The notes under the pieces: generated by a model
Database searches by the model: none
What the model was told of the DNA's origin: nothing
What the model saw: the letters and a program-made list of their open reading frames with translations, nothing else
Assembly (NCBI GenBank): GCA_002869365.1
Contig: PKTA01000217.1
Span: 1-34,586, forward strand
DNA: 34,586 nucleotides
Source: Marinilabiliales bacterium
Lineage (GTDB): Bacteria > Bacteroidota > Bacteroidia > Bacteroidales > F082
Reading direction: 5' to 3'
Part shown: positions 7,879 through 16,094 of the stretch, one piece after another
Layout of the letters: every line of letters starts with the position of its first letter
Position numbering within the stretch: the stretch's first letter is position 1
Program-made: the position numbers and the translations under genes

Positions 7879-8787
7879 TTATTGTATGACAAAGGTATAT
7901 GTGATATTTCCTCTTTGAAGTGCTTCTGCTTTTGGGTCAGCTTCAAACTTTGAATTTTTTGCAGCATTAACAGCTCTTTCCCTTATAGTAGGATCAAGTA
8001 TGGTTGTTCCTTTTGATTTAACCTGGGCTTTTACAACTTTTCCATCGCGGTCGGCCCAAATATCAACAACTACAGTGCCTTGTTCTTTGAAGTCGTTTGC
8101 TGGTTCTTCAAGGTACAAACTGCCTCTGCCTCCTAAATAATACGAAGGACCATTACCTTTTCCACCACGACCATCATACTTATCGCTGTCTTTAAATCCT
8201 TTGGGTTTGCCCTGGTCGCCTATACCACCGGCCTTTCCCTGGTTTGTACCATCAGTATTATTATTTGCAGATCCGGGGAAGAGTGCTTTTTTGTTAACTA
8301 CAGGTTCGGGATCGGCTTCAATAATTTCTTCAGTTGTTTCTTGCTCAAACTGAGTTGAATCAATAGTTTCTTCAACTATTTTTTCTTCAGGTGGCTTAAC
8401 CGGTTCCGGTTTTTTCTCCTCTACTTTTTCAGGTTCTTTCTTTGGCTTTTCTATTTCCTTAGGTTTTTCCTTTTCTTCCTCTTTTATAGAAGGAGCCTCT
8501 TCGGTATCTTGTTCAACAACTTTTTCTTCCTCCTGTACAGGTTCTGGTTCTGGCTGAGGTTCGGGCTGTACTTTTTTTGGTGGAGTAACTTTTGTTTGAG
8601 GCGGAGGAGTCTCGCTTTGAATATTTCCTTTACCTGTTTCAGTAAAACCTAAATTTACTTCTACACCTTCTTCACCAGGAAGAGGAAGGGGAGTGCTTAG
8701 TACTATTAAAAACAGAAAAATAAACACCATAATATGCACAATAGTAGTTACTATTACAGCTCGGCGTTTATCTTTATTCAGGTTCAT
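7879..8787 (-). CDS. tonB: Energy transducer TonB family protein
   Basis: The 302-residue protein has TonB architecture: a cytoplasmic N-terminus, one membrane helix at about 11-30, then a long periplasmic Pro/Glu/Lys-rich spacer (about 58-160, with runs of EP, KP and EK). A Gly-rich linker follows (about 170-215), then a C-terminal TonB domain (about 220-302) containing GTVVVDIWADRDGKVVKAQV. Together with ExbB and ExbD it transmits proton-motive force to TonB-dependent outer-membrane receptors. It is the third gene of the exbB-exbD-tonB cluster, 36 bases after exbD. The unusually acidic spacer could also fit a TolA-like role, but no TolB or Pal gene is nearby. Confidence 0.88.
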   Translation of the reverse strand: MNLNKDKRRAVIVTTIVHIMVFIFLFLIVLSTPLPLPGEEGVEVNLGFTETGKGNIQSETPPPQTKVTPPKKVQPEPQPEPEPVQEEEKVVEQDTEEAPSIKEEEKEKPKEIEKPKKEPEKVEEKKPEPVKPPEEKIVEETIDSTQFEQETTEEIIEADPEPVVNKKALFPGSANNNTDGTNQGKAGGIGDQGKPKGFKDSDKYDGRGGKGNGPSYYLGGRGSLYLEEPANDFKEQGTVVVDIWADRDGKVVKAQVKSKGTTILDPTIRERAVNAAKNSKFEADPKAEALQRGNITYTFVIQ

Positions 8788-8823
8788 TATTATATATTTT
8801 TTGTTAAGTAATTAAAAATCACT

Positions 8824-9237
8824 TTATTTCTTTGGCTTAGTAGCCAGAATAACTTTATGTTTTGTGCCGTGTTTACTGTTAATGTTGTTTACGGCATCAA
8901 TTACAACAACTATATCTTGTACAGGAGCAGTTTTATCGGAACGCAATACTACTGAAGCATCGGTATCGCCTCTTATAATACTATAGATTACATTTTCCAA
9001 ATTTGCAGGATCTACTCTCCTGTCTTCAACATAATAGTTACGGGCTTTATTAATGTAAATAGTTACATTTTGAGTTGCCATAGTTTTACTATTGCTACTG
9101 GGCAACAGAAGTTTAATGGCATTTGGCGCAACTAAGGTTGAAGTTAGCATAAAGAATATCAAAAGCAGGAATACTAAATCAGACATCGATGCGGTGCTGA
9201 ACTGAGTGTCCCTTTTATTTCTCATTTGAATTGCCAT
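8824..9237 (-). CDS. exbD: Biopolymer transport protein ExbD/TolR
   Basis: The 137-residue protein has a short cytoplasmic N-terminus, one membrane helix (about 20-36) and a small periplasmic domain. The essential proton-carrying aspartate of the family is D20 in STASMSDLVFLLLIFFM. It forms the ExbB-ExbD proton channel that energises TonB. exbB lies 20 bases upstream and tonB follows by 36 bases. Only one ExbD gene is present in this cluster. Confidence 0.93.
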   Translation of the reverse strand: MAIQMRNKRDTQFSTASMSDLVFLLLIFFMLTSTLVAPNAIKLLLPSSNSKTMATQNVTIYINKARNYYVEDRRVDPANLENVIYSIIRGDTDASVVLRSDKTAPVQDIVVVIDAVNNINSKHGTKHKVILATKPKK

Positions 9238-9257
9238 AGTTCTGTCCTTTTTTTTAA

Positions 9258-9953
9258 TTATTTGGCAGGCTCATATAGCACATCCATGAACTCTGTAGCA
9301 TTTATTTCCAGTTTGTAAACAACTTTTTGTATTCTAGCAACCAGTATGTTATAAAAAATATAAGCTGTTATACCAACTATTAATCCTCCAACAGTAGTTA
9401 TCATTGCCTGATATATACCTTTTGAGAGAAGTTCTATATTGATGTTGTTTCCTGCCATCGACATATCATAAAATGCCTGTATCATACCAATTACAGTACC
9501 AAGGAAACCAAGCATAGGGGCAGCACCGGCTATGGTTGCCAGACCAGCTACATTTTTCTCGAGTTTGGAAATTTCCAGTTTACCGATATTCTCAATAGCA
9601 GCATTGATATCGTTGAGTGGTTTTCCAATTCTGGCCAAGCCCTTGTCAATCATTCTGCCTATAGGCGAATTATTACTAACACATAAAGCTCGTGCCGATT
9701 CTAGTTTGCCATCATGAATATATGAACGTATGTTGTTCATGAAGTTTTTATCTTCCTTGGCAGCACGTCCGATAATAAAATATCTCTCAATAAAGATATA
9801 AAATGCAATTATGGATAGTAAACCTATTACTCCCATTATCCATCCGCCTTTTAATATTAAGTCGAGAATAGGAAGGGTAACTTCCCCTTCCCCTTCGATA
9901 CCGACAAGGTTTTGTGCGGCTTCCTGAATTTGTAAAATAATTCCTGTTATCAT
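9258..9953 (-). CDS. exbB: MotA/TolQ/ExbB proton channel family protein
   Basis: The 231-residue protein has three membrane helices, as expected of ExbB/TolQ: about residues 37-55, then a pair at about 138-160 and 180-205. The conserved channel blocks are GLATIAGAAPMLGFLGTVIG (about 136-155) and AMITTVGGLIVGI (about 183-195). It is the first gene of the operon with exbD, tonB, folC and the TylF-like gene. Its promoter should lie in the divergent gap shared with the first nhaD gene, but I could not identify a clear box. Confidence 0.93.
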   Translation of the reverse strand: MITGIILQIQEAAQNLVGIEGEGEVTLPILDLILKGGWIMGVIGLLSIIAFYIFIERYFIIGRAAKEDKNFMNNIRSYIHDGKLESARALCVSNNSPIGRMIDKGLARIGKPLNDINAAIENIGKLEISKLEKNVAGLATIAGAAPMLGFLGTVIGMIQAFYDMSMAGNNINIELLSKGIYQAMITTVGGLIVGITAYIFYNILVARIQKVVYKLEINATEFMDVLYEPAK

Positions 9954-10300
9954 GTTTAATTTTTTTCCTGAAGAATGGCTAATTTAAATCATATTAGTGA
10001 TTCATGAATATTACTGTCAGATGTTTTTAACATTTTACTGTTAATACAAACAGAAATAGATTAAATTTATTGTTTTTCAAATGTTGTTGGCGATATTTAT
10101 TTTGCTAATTCGTTTATGCTTAGATGTAAAGGGGGTTCTTAAAAATTATAATATCCACAAGACATCAACCTGTTATTTATTAACTCTAATTTAGATTCTA
10201 TATAAATTTGAGTTTCAGCACTATATTTAATCATTTTATGGCCTTAACGAATGTTAATTTTTTAATTTTGCGCCCGTAATAAATAAAAAAAGATATTGGT
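9954..10300. other. Divergent intergenic region between exbB and nhaD copy 1
   Basis: This 347-base AT-rich gap has no coding potential. It holds the -7 box for nhaD copy 1 (10263-10270). It also has an 11-base inverted repeat with one mismatch at 10183-10193 and 10203-10213, whose right arm contains a second TAnnTTTG match (10203-10210). No RNA structure resembling a known riboswitch was recognised. Confidence 0.5.
10263..10270 (+). promoter_or_regulatory. Candidate -7 box for nhaD copy 1
   Basis: TAATTTTG, in the context TTAATTTTGC, lies 30 bases before the ATG. The same extended word occurs at a similar distance before nhaD copy 2 and porV, which supports it as the local promoter form. 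No exact -33 TTTG lies at the expected distance. Confidence 0.5.
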
Positions 10301-11749
10301 ATGTTTATACTTATGGTAGTAATTTTTGTTCTGGGTTATACAATGATAGCCCTTGAACATCCGTTAAAGATTGATAAAGCAGCATCTGCTTTATTAACGG
10401 GTACAATTTTATGGGCAATTTATGCTTTAAATGCGACTGGACTTTTAGCCCTTGATTTAAGCCCCACCTGGGAAATGGCAAGAGCGATGGCAAACGATGT
10501 TGTATCTTTTGTTAAACCCAATGTTGAAGGGCCTTATTTTAAAATGGCATGGGGCACAACTGTTGCAACAGCAAATGATGTTACTCATTTTGTAACTCAT
10601 GATCTTGAGCATCACTTGGTAGAAATTGCAGAAATTTTATTCTTTTTGCTTGGTGCCATGACAATTGTTGAAACTGTGGACCAACATCAGGGATTCAAAC
10701 TAATTACCGACAAAATTAAAACCACTAATAAAGTAAAATTATTATGGATTCTAAGTATCCTTACATTCTTCATGTCGGCTACTCTTGATAATTTAACTAC
10801 TACTATTGTATTGGTAGCATTATTGAGAAAGTTAATTTCCGATCAGAAAACAAGATGGTTCTTTGCAAGTATGGTAGTTTTAGCAGCAAATGCCGGTGGT
10901 GCATGGTCGCCAATTGGTGACGTTACTACTATTATGTTATGGATTGGAGGACAGGTTACTGCATTAAATATTATTACAGATGTAATCTTACCAAGTTTAG
11001 CAACAATGATTGTGCCCTTAGTAATTGTTTCGTTTACAGTGAAAGGTGATGTTGAAAGGCCTGTGTTAGCAGCAGGTGAAGGCGAAGAATTTACAACTGC
11101 TTTCGAAAGAAAACTCTTACTCTTTATGGGTGTTGGAGCTTTGCTTTTTGTTCCTGTTTTTAAAACGGTAACACATTTACCTCCTTACCTTGGAATGTTA
11201 TTTGGATTAGGTGTAATTTGGCTGGTTACAGAAGTAATGCATAGAAATAAACCGTTAGAAGATAAAAGAAAACTAACCGTTATTGGAATTCTCAAAAAAG
11301 TAGATGTTCCAACAATCTTCTTCTTCTTGGGTATACTTACTGCCGTGGCCGCTCTACAATCAGTAGGACATCTTGATGTTCTTGCTAAATATTTAGATGA
11401 AAACTTACAGAATATTTACCTTATTAACTTAATTATTGGAGTATTATCAGCGATAGTTGATAATGTGCCTCTTGTTGCTGGAGCAATGGGTATGTATCCA
11501 ATTGCTGAAGTAGGATCAGTAGGTTATATGGCCGACTTTATGATAGATGGTAAATTCTGGCAGTTCCTAGCTTATTGTGCTGGAACAGGGGGAAGCATTC
11601 TTATTATTGGATCTGCAGCAGGAGTTGCAGCCATGGGATTGGAGAAAATTGATTTTATATGGTATTTGAAAAAAATTAGTTTGTTGGCACTTGCCGGTTA
11701 CCTTGCCGGAGCAGGAGTTTATTATTTACAAATGACATATTTATTCTAA
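10301..11749 (+). CDS. nhaD: NhaD-type Na+/H+ antiporter, copy 1
   Basis: The 482-residue polytopic membrane protein matches the NhaD branch of the ion-transporter superfamily, which exchanges cytoplasmic Na+ (or Li+) for protons. Recognisable blocks include ALEHPLKIDKAASALL (about 17-32), FFLLGAMTIVETVDQHQGF, the conserved SATLDNLTTTIVLVALLRKL and AANAGGAWSPIGDVTTIMLW in the centre, and SAIVDNVPLVAGAMGMYP in the second half. The two inverted DN-containing segments (LDNLTTT and VDNVPL) fit the family's paired discontinuous helices. It has its own promoter box and terminator. A close paralogue follows. With Na+-NQR in the same window, this suggests an active sodium cycle. Confidence 0.93.
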   Translation: MFILMVVIFVLGYTMIALEHPLKIDKAASALLTGTILWAIYALNATGLLALDLSPTWEMARAMANDVVSFVKPNVEGPYFKMAWGTTVATANDVTHFVTHDLEHHLVEIAEILFFLLGAMTIVETVDQHQGFKLITDKIKTTNKVKLLWILSILTFFMSATLDNLTTTIVLVALLRKLISDQKTRWFFASMVVLAANAGGAWSPIGDVTTIMLWIGGQVTALNIITDVILPSLATMIVPLVIVSFTVKGDVERPVLAAGEGEEFTTAFERKLLLFMGVGALLFVPVFKTVTHLPPYLGMLFGLGVIWLVTEVMHRNKPLEDKRKLTVIGILKKVDVPTIFFFLGILTAVAALQSVGHLDVLAKYLDENLQNIYLINLIIGVLSAIVDNVPLVAGAMGMYPIAEVGSVGYMADFMIDGKFWQFLAYCAGTGGSILIIGSAAGVAAMGLEKIDFIWYLKKISLLALAGYLAGAGVYYLQMTYLF

Positions 11750-11766
11750 AATATATTTTATTAATG

Positions 11767-11804
11767 AAAAACCTCCAAAATTAATTTTTTGGAGGTTTTT
11801 TTTA
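11767..11804 (+). terminator. Rho-independent terminator after nhaD copy 1
   Basis: A perfect 14-bp stem (arms 11767-11780 and 11787-11800) with a six-base loop has ACCTCC/GGAGGT at its core and A/T flanks that give a T-tract. It begins 18 bases after the stop codon. Its presence implies that the second nhaD gene is mainly transcribed from its own promoter. Confidence 0.9.
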
Positions 11805-11972
11805 TTCACTTTTTTTGGAAAAAGGTGTTTTATGGGGTTAATAAGTTCATAAGTAAGAAAATATTTCATAATGCTATAGAATACATATCGTTACAATTAT
11901 TGTTTAATAAACAGATTTACTGAAAGTTAAAATTTACTTTTGCCTTTTTTAAAAACTCTTATTTAGTAAGTT

Positions 11973-12015
11973 TCTAAATATCATAATAGTTAGATATTTA
12001 GATGTGTTAGATATT
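11973..12015. promoter_or_regulatory. Candidate operator upstream of nhaD copy 2
   Basis: A perfect inverted repeat TCTAAATATC (11973-11982) / GATATTTAGA (11993-12002) has a 10-base spacer. It overlaps a direct repeat of GTTAGATATT at 11989-11998 and 12006-12015. The cluster ends 20 bases before the -7 box of nhaD copy 2, a position suited to a regulator. The binding protein is unknown, and AT-rich composition makes chance possible. Confidence 0.4.
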
Positions 12016-12035
12016 AATAATTTATTATCAATATT

Positions 12036-12043
12036 TAATTTTG
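12036..12043 (+). promoter_or_regulatory. Candidate -7 box for nhaD copy 2
   Basis: TAATTTTG, again within TTAATTTTGC, is 28 bases before the ATG. Distance and context are nearly identical to the box before nhaD copy 1. No clear -33 TTTG. Confidence 0.5.
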
Positions 12044-12071
12044 CACATCTTTAATTTTAATAATTATAACT

Positions 12072-13511
12072 ATGTTTATTTTAATGATAGTAGTATTTGT
12101 TCTTGGTTATCTTATGATAGCTCTTGAACACCCGCTTAAAATAGATAAGGCTGCATCCGCTTTACTATTGGGATCAGTGATTTGGACTGTATACATTATG
12201 GATGTCGGAAGTGTTCTGGGCCTTGGATATAGCGATTCGTGGTTGAGTTTCCTTCATAGTACTGATTTTAAAGGATTTACAGCCAAGTATCCGGATGCTG
12301 GTCTTCTGGAACAAATGAAGTATCATGTTATTGATAATGAAATTGTAAGACATCTTGGTGATATTTCACAAATCCTGTTTTTCCTTCTGGGGGCAATGAC
12401 AATAGTTGAAACAATTGATCAGCATCAAGGGTTTAAAATAATTACTGATAGAATAACTACAACCAACAAAGTGAAGTTGTTATGGATACTTAGTATTATT
12501 ACTTTTTTCATGTCGGCATTGCTTGATAATCTTACAACAACAATTGTAATGGTTGCCCTTTTACGTAAACTTATTGAAGATAAAAAAACAAGATGGTTCT
12601 TTGCCAGTATGGTAGTTATTGCTGCTAACGCAGGAGGTGCATGGTCGCCAATTGGTGATGTAACTACTATTATGTTGTGGATAGGCAAACAGGTAACTGC
12701 CGGAAACATTATTATGATGGTTATAATACCAAGTATATTTAATATGCTATTCCCATTGTTGGTAGTTTCAATGTTCATGAAAGGAGAGGTAAAACGTCCT
12801 ACATTAAACGAAGATGAATCCAGAGAGTTTACAACTGGTTTTGAGCGTAAACTACTTCTTATAATGGGTGTTGCAGCATTATTATTTGTTCCTGTATTTA
12901 AAACAGTAACACATTTACCTCCTTATATGGGAATGCTTTTTGGCTTAAGTGTTATTTGGATTACTACCGAGTTAATGCACAAAAACAAAAGTTTGGAAGA
13001 CAGAAGGAAACTTACAGTAATAGGTGTTTTAAGAAAAGTAGATGTTCCTACAATTTTCTTCTTCCTTGGAATTCTATCAGCCGTTGCTGCTTTGGAATCA
13101 GCAGGACATCTAAGACTATTGTCAGAATATCTTGATGAACATGTTCATAATATTTATGGAATAAATGCTGCAATTGGAGTTTTATCATCTATAGTTGATA
13201 ACGTACCACTAACAGCAGGAGCAATGGGAATGTATCCTGTGATGACTGAAGCAATGGTACAAGCATCTGTTGAACCTGCTTATATGCATCATTTTGTGCA
13301 AGACGGAGCTTTCTGGGAATTGCTTGCTTACGCAGCCGGAACAGGTGGAAGTATATTAATTATTGGTTCTGCTGCAGGTGTTGCTGCTATGGGACTTGAG
13401 AAAATTGATTTTATATGGTATATGAAGAAAATTAGTTGGTTAGCTTTAATAGGATATTTTGGTGGTATCTTTATTTACTGGCTGCAGGAATTGATTTTCT
13501 TCCACGGATAA
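12072..13511 (+). CDS. nhaD: NhaD-type Na+/H+ antiporter, copy 2
   Basis: The 479-residue protein is a close paralogue of the preceding antiporter, with the same family blocks: ALEHPLKIDKAASALLLG, SALLDNLTTTIVMVALL, ANAGGAWSPIGDVTTIMLW and SSIVDNVPLTAGAMGMYP. The membrane core is nearly colinear. The main differences are in the N-terminal loop (about residues 42-105) and in a short loop in the last third, where MTEAMVQASVEPAYMHHF replaces a shorter segment. This suggests a duplication followed by divergence of exposed loops. The gene has its own -7 box, a possible operator, and a terminator after it, so the two copies may be regulated differently. Which ion or pH range each serves cannot be read from the sequence. 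Confidence 0.93.
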   Translation: MFILMIVVFVLGYLMIALEHPLKIDKAASALLLGSVIWTVYIMDVGSVLGLGYSDSWLSFLHSTDFKGFTAKYPDAGLLEQMKYHVIDNEIVRHLGDISQILFFLLGAMTIVETIDQHQGFKIITDRITTTNKVKLLWILSIITFFMSALLDNLTTTIVMVALLRKLIEDKKTRWFFASMVVIAANAGGAWSPIGDVTTIMLWIGKQVTAGNIIMMVIIPSIFNMLFPLLVVSMFMKGEVKRPTLNEDESREFTTGFERKLLLIMGVAALLFVPVFKTVTHLPPYMGMLFGLSVIWITTELMHKNKSLEDRRKLTVIGVLRKVDVPTIFFFLGILSAVAALESAGHLRLLSEYLDEHVHNIYGINAAIGVLSSIVDNVPLTAGAMGMYPVMTEAMVQASVEPAYMHHFVQDGAFWELLAYAAGTGGSILIIGSAAGVAAMGLEKIDFIWYMKKISWLALIGYFGGIFIYWLQELIFFHG

Positions 13512-13528
13512 TAAACAAATTCACTATC

Positions 13529-13560
13529 AAGCCCCCGAAATTATTTGCGGGGGTTTTTTT
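13529..13560 (+). terminator. Rho-independent terminator after nhaD copy 2
   Basis: A GC-rich stem CCCCCG/CGGGGG (13532-13537 and 13548-13553) is extended by an A/T and G-T base and followed by a T-tract (13554-13560). It lies 18 bases after the stop codon, between the convergent nhaD and anmK genes. Confidence 0.88.
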
Positions 13561-13570
13561 ATGCCTATAA

Positions 13571-14629
13571 TCATGGATAATATACTATGCCTGATGAAGA
13601 ATCTTTTATTGCACCTGTTACTGATGCCAGGCAGTTTGTTTCTCCTAACACTCTTAAAACACCCATAAAAGCAAATATTAATGCCTCCTTGAAGTCGATA
13701 GTAATATTATCGGGTTTAATTAACTGATGTTTGGTCTCCATTTTAATTGCTTTTACAAAAAAATCATTGTGAGCACCTCCACCGGTTATTAGGAGCCTTG
13801 CGGCAGGAAAATCTTTTATTGCCTCATTTATTTGATATGCAATATGCTTTGTAACTGTATATAATTTGTCTTCTATACTACAATTAAAATTGTCCACAAT
13901 TTTTATAAAATAGTTTTTAACATATTGATTGCTAAGCGATTTAGGATAGGATTTAAGGAAGTAAACATCCTTATTTAATTTTTCGAAAAGTTTGGGGTTC
14001 ATTTTTCCCAACAAAGCGATATTACCCTTATCATCGTAAGGTTTACCCAACTGAAGACTCAGGTGATTTAATATCTGATTAGCTCCGCAAATGTCGAATG
14101 CAACTCTTTTCGAATTTTTAATAAATGAGATATTTGCTATGCCTCCTATATTAAGACAAAAATCAAATTTATGAAAAAGAAGTTCATCACCAATGGGTAC
14201 TAAGGGAGCACCCTGACCTCCCAACAATATGTCCTTACTTCTAAAATCGCTTATGGTTTTTATTCCTGTGTTTAAAGCAATCGATTGCCCATCGCCCAGT
14301 TGAAATGTGAATCCTGAGGCTGGCTCATGGAAAATAGTGTGGCCATGGGAGGCGATGATATCGGGTTTAATATTATGTTTTTTAACAAAAGTATTAATCT
14401 GGTCAGCTAATAACTTGCCATATGATGTATTTGTTTCCAGAACTTTTGTGGCAGTGGCAGTAGGCAGTTCTTTCAAAGTTAATATCCACTCTTCGGTATA
14501 GGAAATGGTTTCGGCTACAATAATTTCATAAGTCCAATTATCGTCACTTTTTTGAAATTCACAATATGCCATATCTAGCCCATCCAGTGAACTGCCCGAC
14601 ATTAAACCTAAAGCATAGTATTTTGTCAT
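13571..14629 (-). CDS. anmK: Anhydro-N-acetylmuramic acid kinase
   Basis: AnmK phosphorylates and opens 1,6-anhydro-N-acetylmuramic acid released during peptidoglycan turnover, giving MurNAc-6-phosphate for recycling. The 352-residue product carries the N-terminal signature GLMSGSSLDGLDMAYCEF (8-25). The sugar/ATP motifs GGQGAPLVPIGD and CLNIGGIANISFI are in the middle, and LITGGGAHNDFF marks the C-terminal half. Length is near the family norm. It starts 6 bases after murF on the same strand, so peptidoglycan precursor synthesis and recycling are probably co-transcribed. Confidence 0.93.
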   Translation of the reverse strand: MTKYYALGLMSGSSLDGLDMAYCEFQKSDDNWTYEIIVAETISYTEEWILTLKELPTATATKVLETNTSYGKLLADQINTFVKKHNIKPDIIASHGHTIFHEPASGFTFQLGDGQSIALNTGIKTISDFRSKDILLGGQGAPLVPIGDELLFHKFDFCLNIGGIANISFIKNSKRVAFDICGANQILNHLSLQLGKPYDDKGNIALLGKMNPKLFEKLNKDVYFLKSYPKSLSNQYVKNYFIKIVDNFNCSIEDKLYTVTKHIAYQINEAIKDFPAARLLITGGGAHNDFFVKAIKMETKHQLIKPDNITIDFKEALIFAFMGVLRVLGETNCLASVTGAIKDSSSGIVYYP

Positions 14630-14635
14630 AAAAAA

Positions 14636-15925
14636 TTATAGATTGTCCAGAATTAGTTCAAGTTTCATACCTCTGCTACCTTTAATTAAGATTGTAAAAT
14701 CCTTCAATTTATTAGATTTCAACCAATTTTTTAAATCTGAAGTTTTCTCGAAATATCTAAAATTATTACTCCCCGCAAATTTATAAAACTCACTACCCAC
14801 AAGAAACACCTCACTAAAGCCGGTATTTTCAAGATTATTAATTACTTGTTTATGCTCTTCTTCCGAATCCTTGCCAAGTTCAAACATATCTCCTAAAATT
14901 AGCAAAGGTTTTTCTGCTTTAAATTCCCTGAAACTTATTATGGCTCCATTCATGCTTACGGGGTTGGCATTATAAGCATCAAGAAGTATAGTATTATTTT
15001 TTGTTTTAAGTATTTGTGATCTACTGTTTTCAGGAATATAGTTTTCTATTGCTCTACAAATCGCATCGGGGCTAATACCGAAGAAGATCCCGCTCGCTAT
15101 TGCTGCCATGATATTTGGAAAATTATACTGGCCATATAGGTGACTTTGAATAGTATATTTGGATCCTTTATGCTTCCAGTCAACAATAAGTGCAGGATTG
15201 CTGCTTATAATTTCTGCGGTGATGTTTGCCTCACTTGTAGTTCCATAAGTAAATGATTTTATTCCTGTAGACAGTTCTTTTAGCAATTTATCGTCATTGT
15301 TGAGGATTATTTCTCCTCCAGTATTTTTAATAGAATTATATAGCTCCGATTTTGCCTTGATAACACCTTGCAAACTTCCAAATCCTTCCAGATGTGCTTT
15401 TCCGATATTTGTAATTATACCATAATTTGGAGATGCTAATTCACATAAAAATGCAATTTCCCCTATATGGTTTGCTCCCATTTCAATTATTGCTATTTCA
15501 GTATCTTGCTTAGTTTGCAGCAAACTCAAAGGTACGCCAATATGATTGTTGAGGTTTCCCTTAGTAAAACTTATTTTCTTTTGAGAAGAGAGCACAGAAT
15601 AAATGAGTTCTTTAGTTGTTGTTTTGCCATTGGAGCCTGTTATAGCTAAAATGCTGGTATTAAGTTTGTTTCTGTGTAGTTTGGATAGTAGTTGAAGTGT
15701 TTTTAAGCAGTTGTTTACAAGTATATATTCTGGACCGTTTTTATATTTAACATCGTCGATAACTGCAGCAATTGCTCCATTATCTATTGCTTTCTCAGCA
15801 AACTTATTCCCGTTGAAATTTTCTCCCGAAAGGGCGAAAAACAAATTAGATTTCTCACATGTACGGCTATCGGTACTAATGCCTGTGCTTTGTTTCCAAA
15901 GATTATAAATATTCTCTAAATCCAT
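14636..15925 (-). CDS. murF: UDP-N-acetylmuramoyl-tripeptide--D-alanyl-D-alanine ligase
   Basis: MurF adds D-Ala-D-Ala to the UDP-MurNAc tripeptide, the last cytoplasmic step of peptidoglycan precursor synthesis. The 429-residue protein shows the ATP-binding loop ITGSNGKTTT (95-104). It also has FTKGNLNNHIGVPLSLL, typical of MurF, AIIEMGANHIGEI, and LLDAYNANPVSM in the C-terminal domain. STDSRT near residues 17-22 is the usual substrate-binding start. A gldJ-side terminator separates it from gldJ, and a candidate -7 box lies just upstream (15964-15971). murF next to gldJ is, from memory, a common Bacteroidota neighbourhood. Confidence 0.95.
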   Translation of the reverse strand: MDLENIYNLWKQSTGISTDSRTCEKSNLFFALSGENFNGNKFAEKAIDNGAIAAVIDDVKYKNGPEYILVNNCLKTLQLLSKLHRNKLNTSILAITGSNGKTTTKELIYSVLSSQKKISFTKGNLNNHIGVPLSLLQTKQDTEIAIIEMGANHIGEIAFLCELASPNYGIITNIGKAHLEGFGSLQGVIKAKSELYNSIKNTGGEIILNNDDKLLKELSTGIKSFTYGTTSEANITAEIISSNPALIVDWKHKGSKYTIQSHLYGQYNFPNIMAAIASGIFFGISPDAICRAIENYIPENSRSQILKTKNNTILLDAYNANPVSMNGAIISFREFKAEKPLLILGDMFELGKDSEEEHKQVINNLENTGFSEVFLVGSEFYKFAGSNNFRYFEKTSDLKNWLKSNKLKDFTILIKGSRGMKLELILDNL

Positions 15926-15963
15926 TGATTTTTAAAATGTTTGACACCGAAATTTTATTTATT

Positions 15964-15971
15964 CAAATATA
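15964..15971 (-). promoter_or_regulatory. Candidate -7 box for murF-anmK
   Basis: CAAATATA on the plus strand reads TATATTTG on the minus strand, an exact TAnnTTTG match, 38 bases before the murF ATG. No TTTG is visible at the expected -33 distance. Confidence 0.45.
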
Positions 15972-16044
15972 GCAAAATTTATCTGGCTTAAGTGCCATTA
16001 TGCTGGTAATAAATGCTGAAAGATATTTGCAAAATAGAAGGCAT

Positions 16045-16084
16045 AAAAAAAGCCTCTGCAATAATTACAGAGGCTTTTTTTTAA
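16045..16084 (-). terminator. Rho-independent terminator after gldJ
   Basis: A perfect 14-bp stem (16045-16058 and 16068-16081) with core GCCTCTG/CAGAGGC has a nine-base loop and is flanked by A and T runs on both sides. It sits about 10 bases beyond the gldJ stop, on the minus strand. The symmetrical A/T runs would let it work in either direction. Confidence 0.88.
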
Positions 16085-16094
16085 AATTTTTTCT

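Larger units (their letters stand above)
11750..12071. other. Intergenic region between the two nhaD genes
   Basis: The 322-base gap starts with the terminator of copy 1 and ends with the promoter of copy 2. It contains two TAnnTTTG matches (11935-11942 and 12036-12043). Between them lie a perfect 10-base inverted repeat and an overlapping direct repeat that could be an operator. There is no reading frame of note. Confidence 0.5.

Noticed and set aside
7879-9953. exb-ton cluster as the Tol-Pal division system
   Set aside because: The third gene has a TonB C-terminal domain, and no TolB or Pal gene is present.
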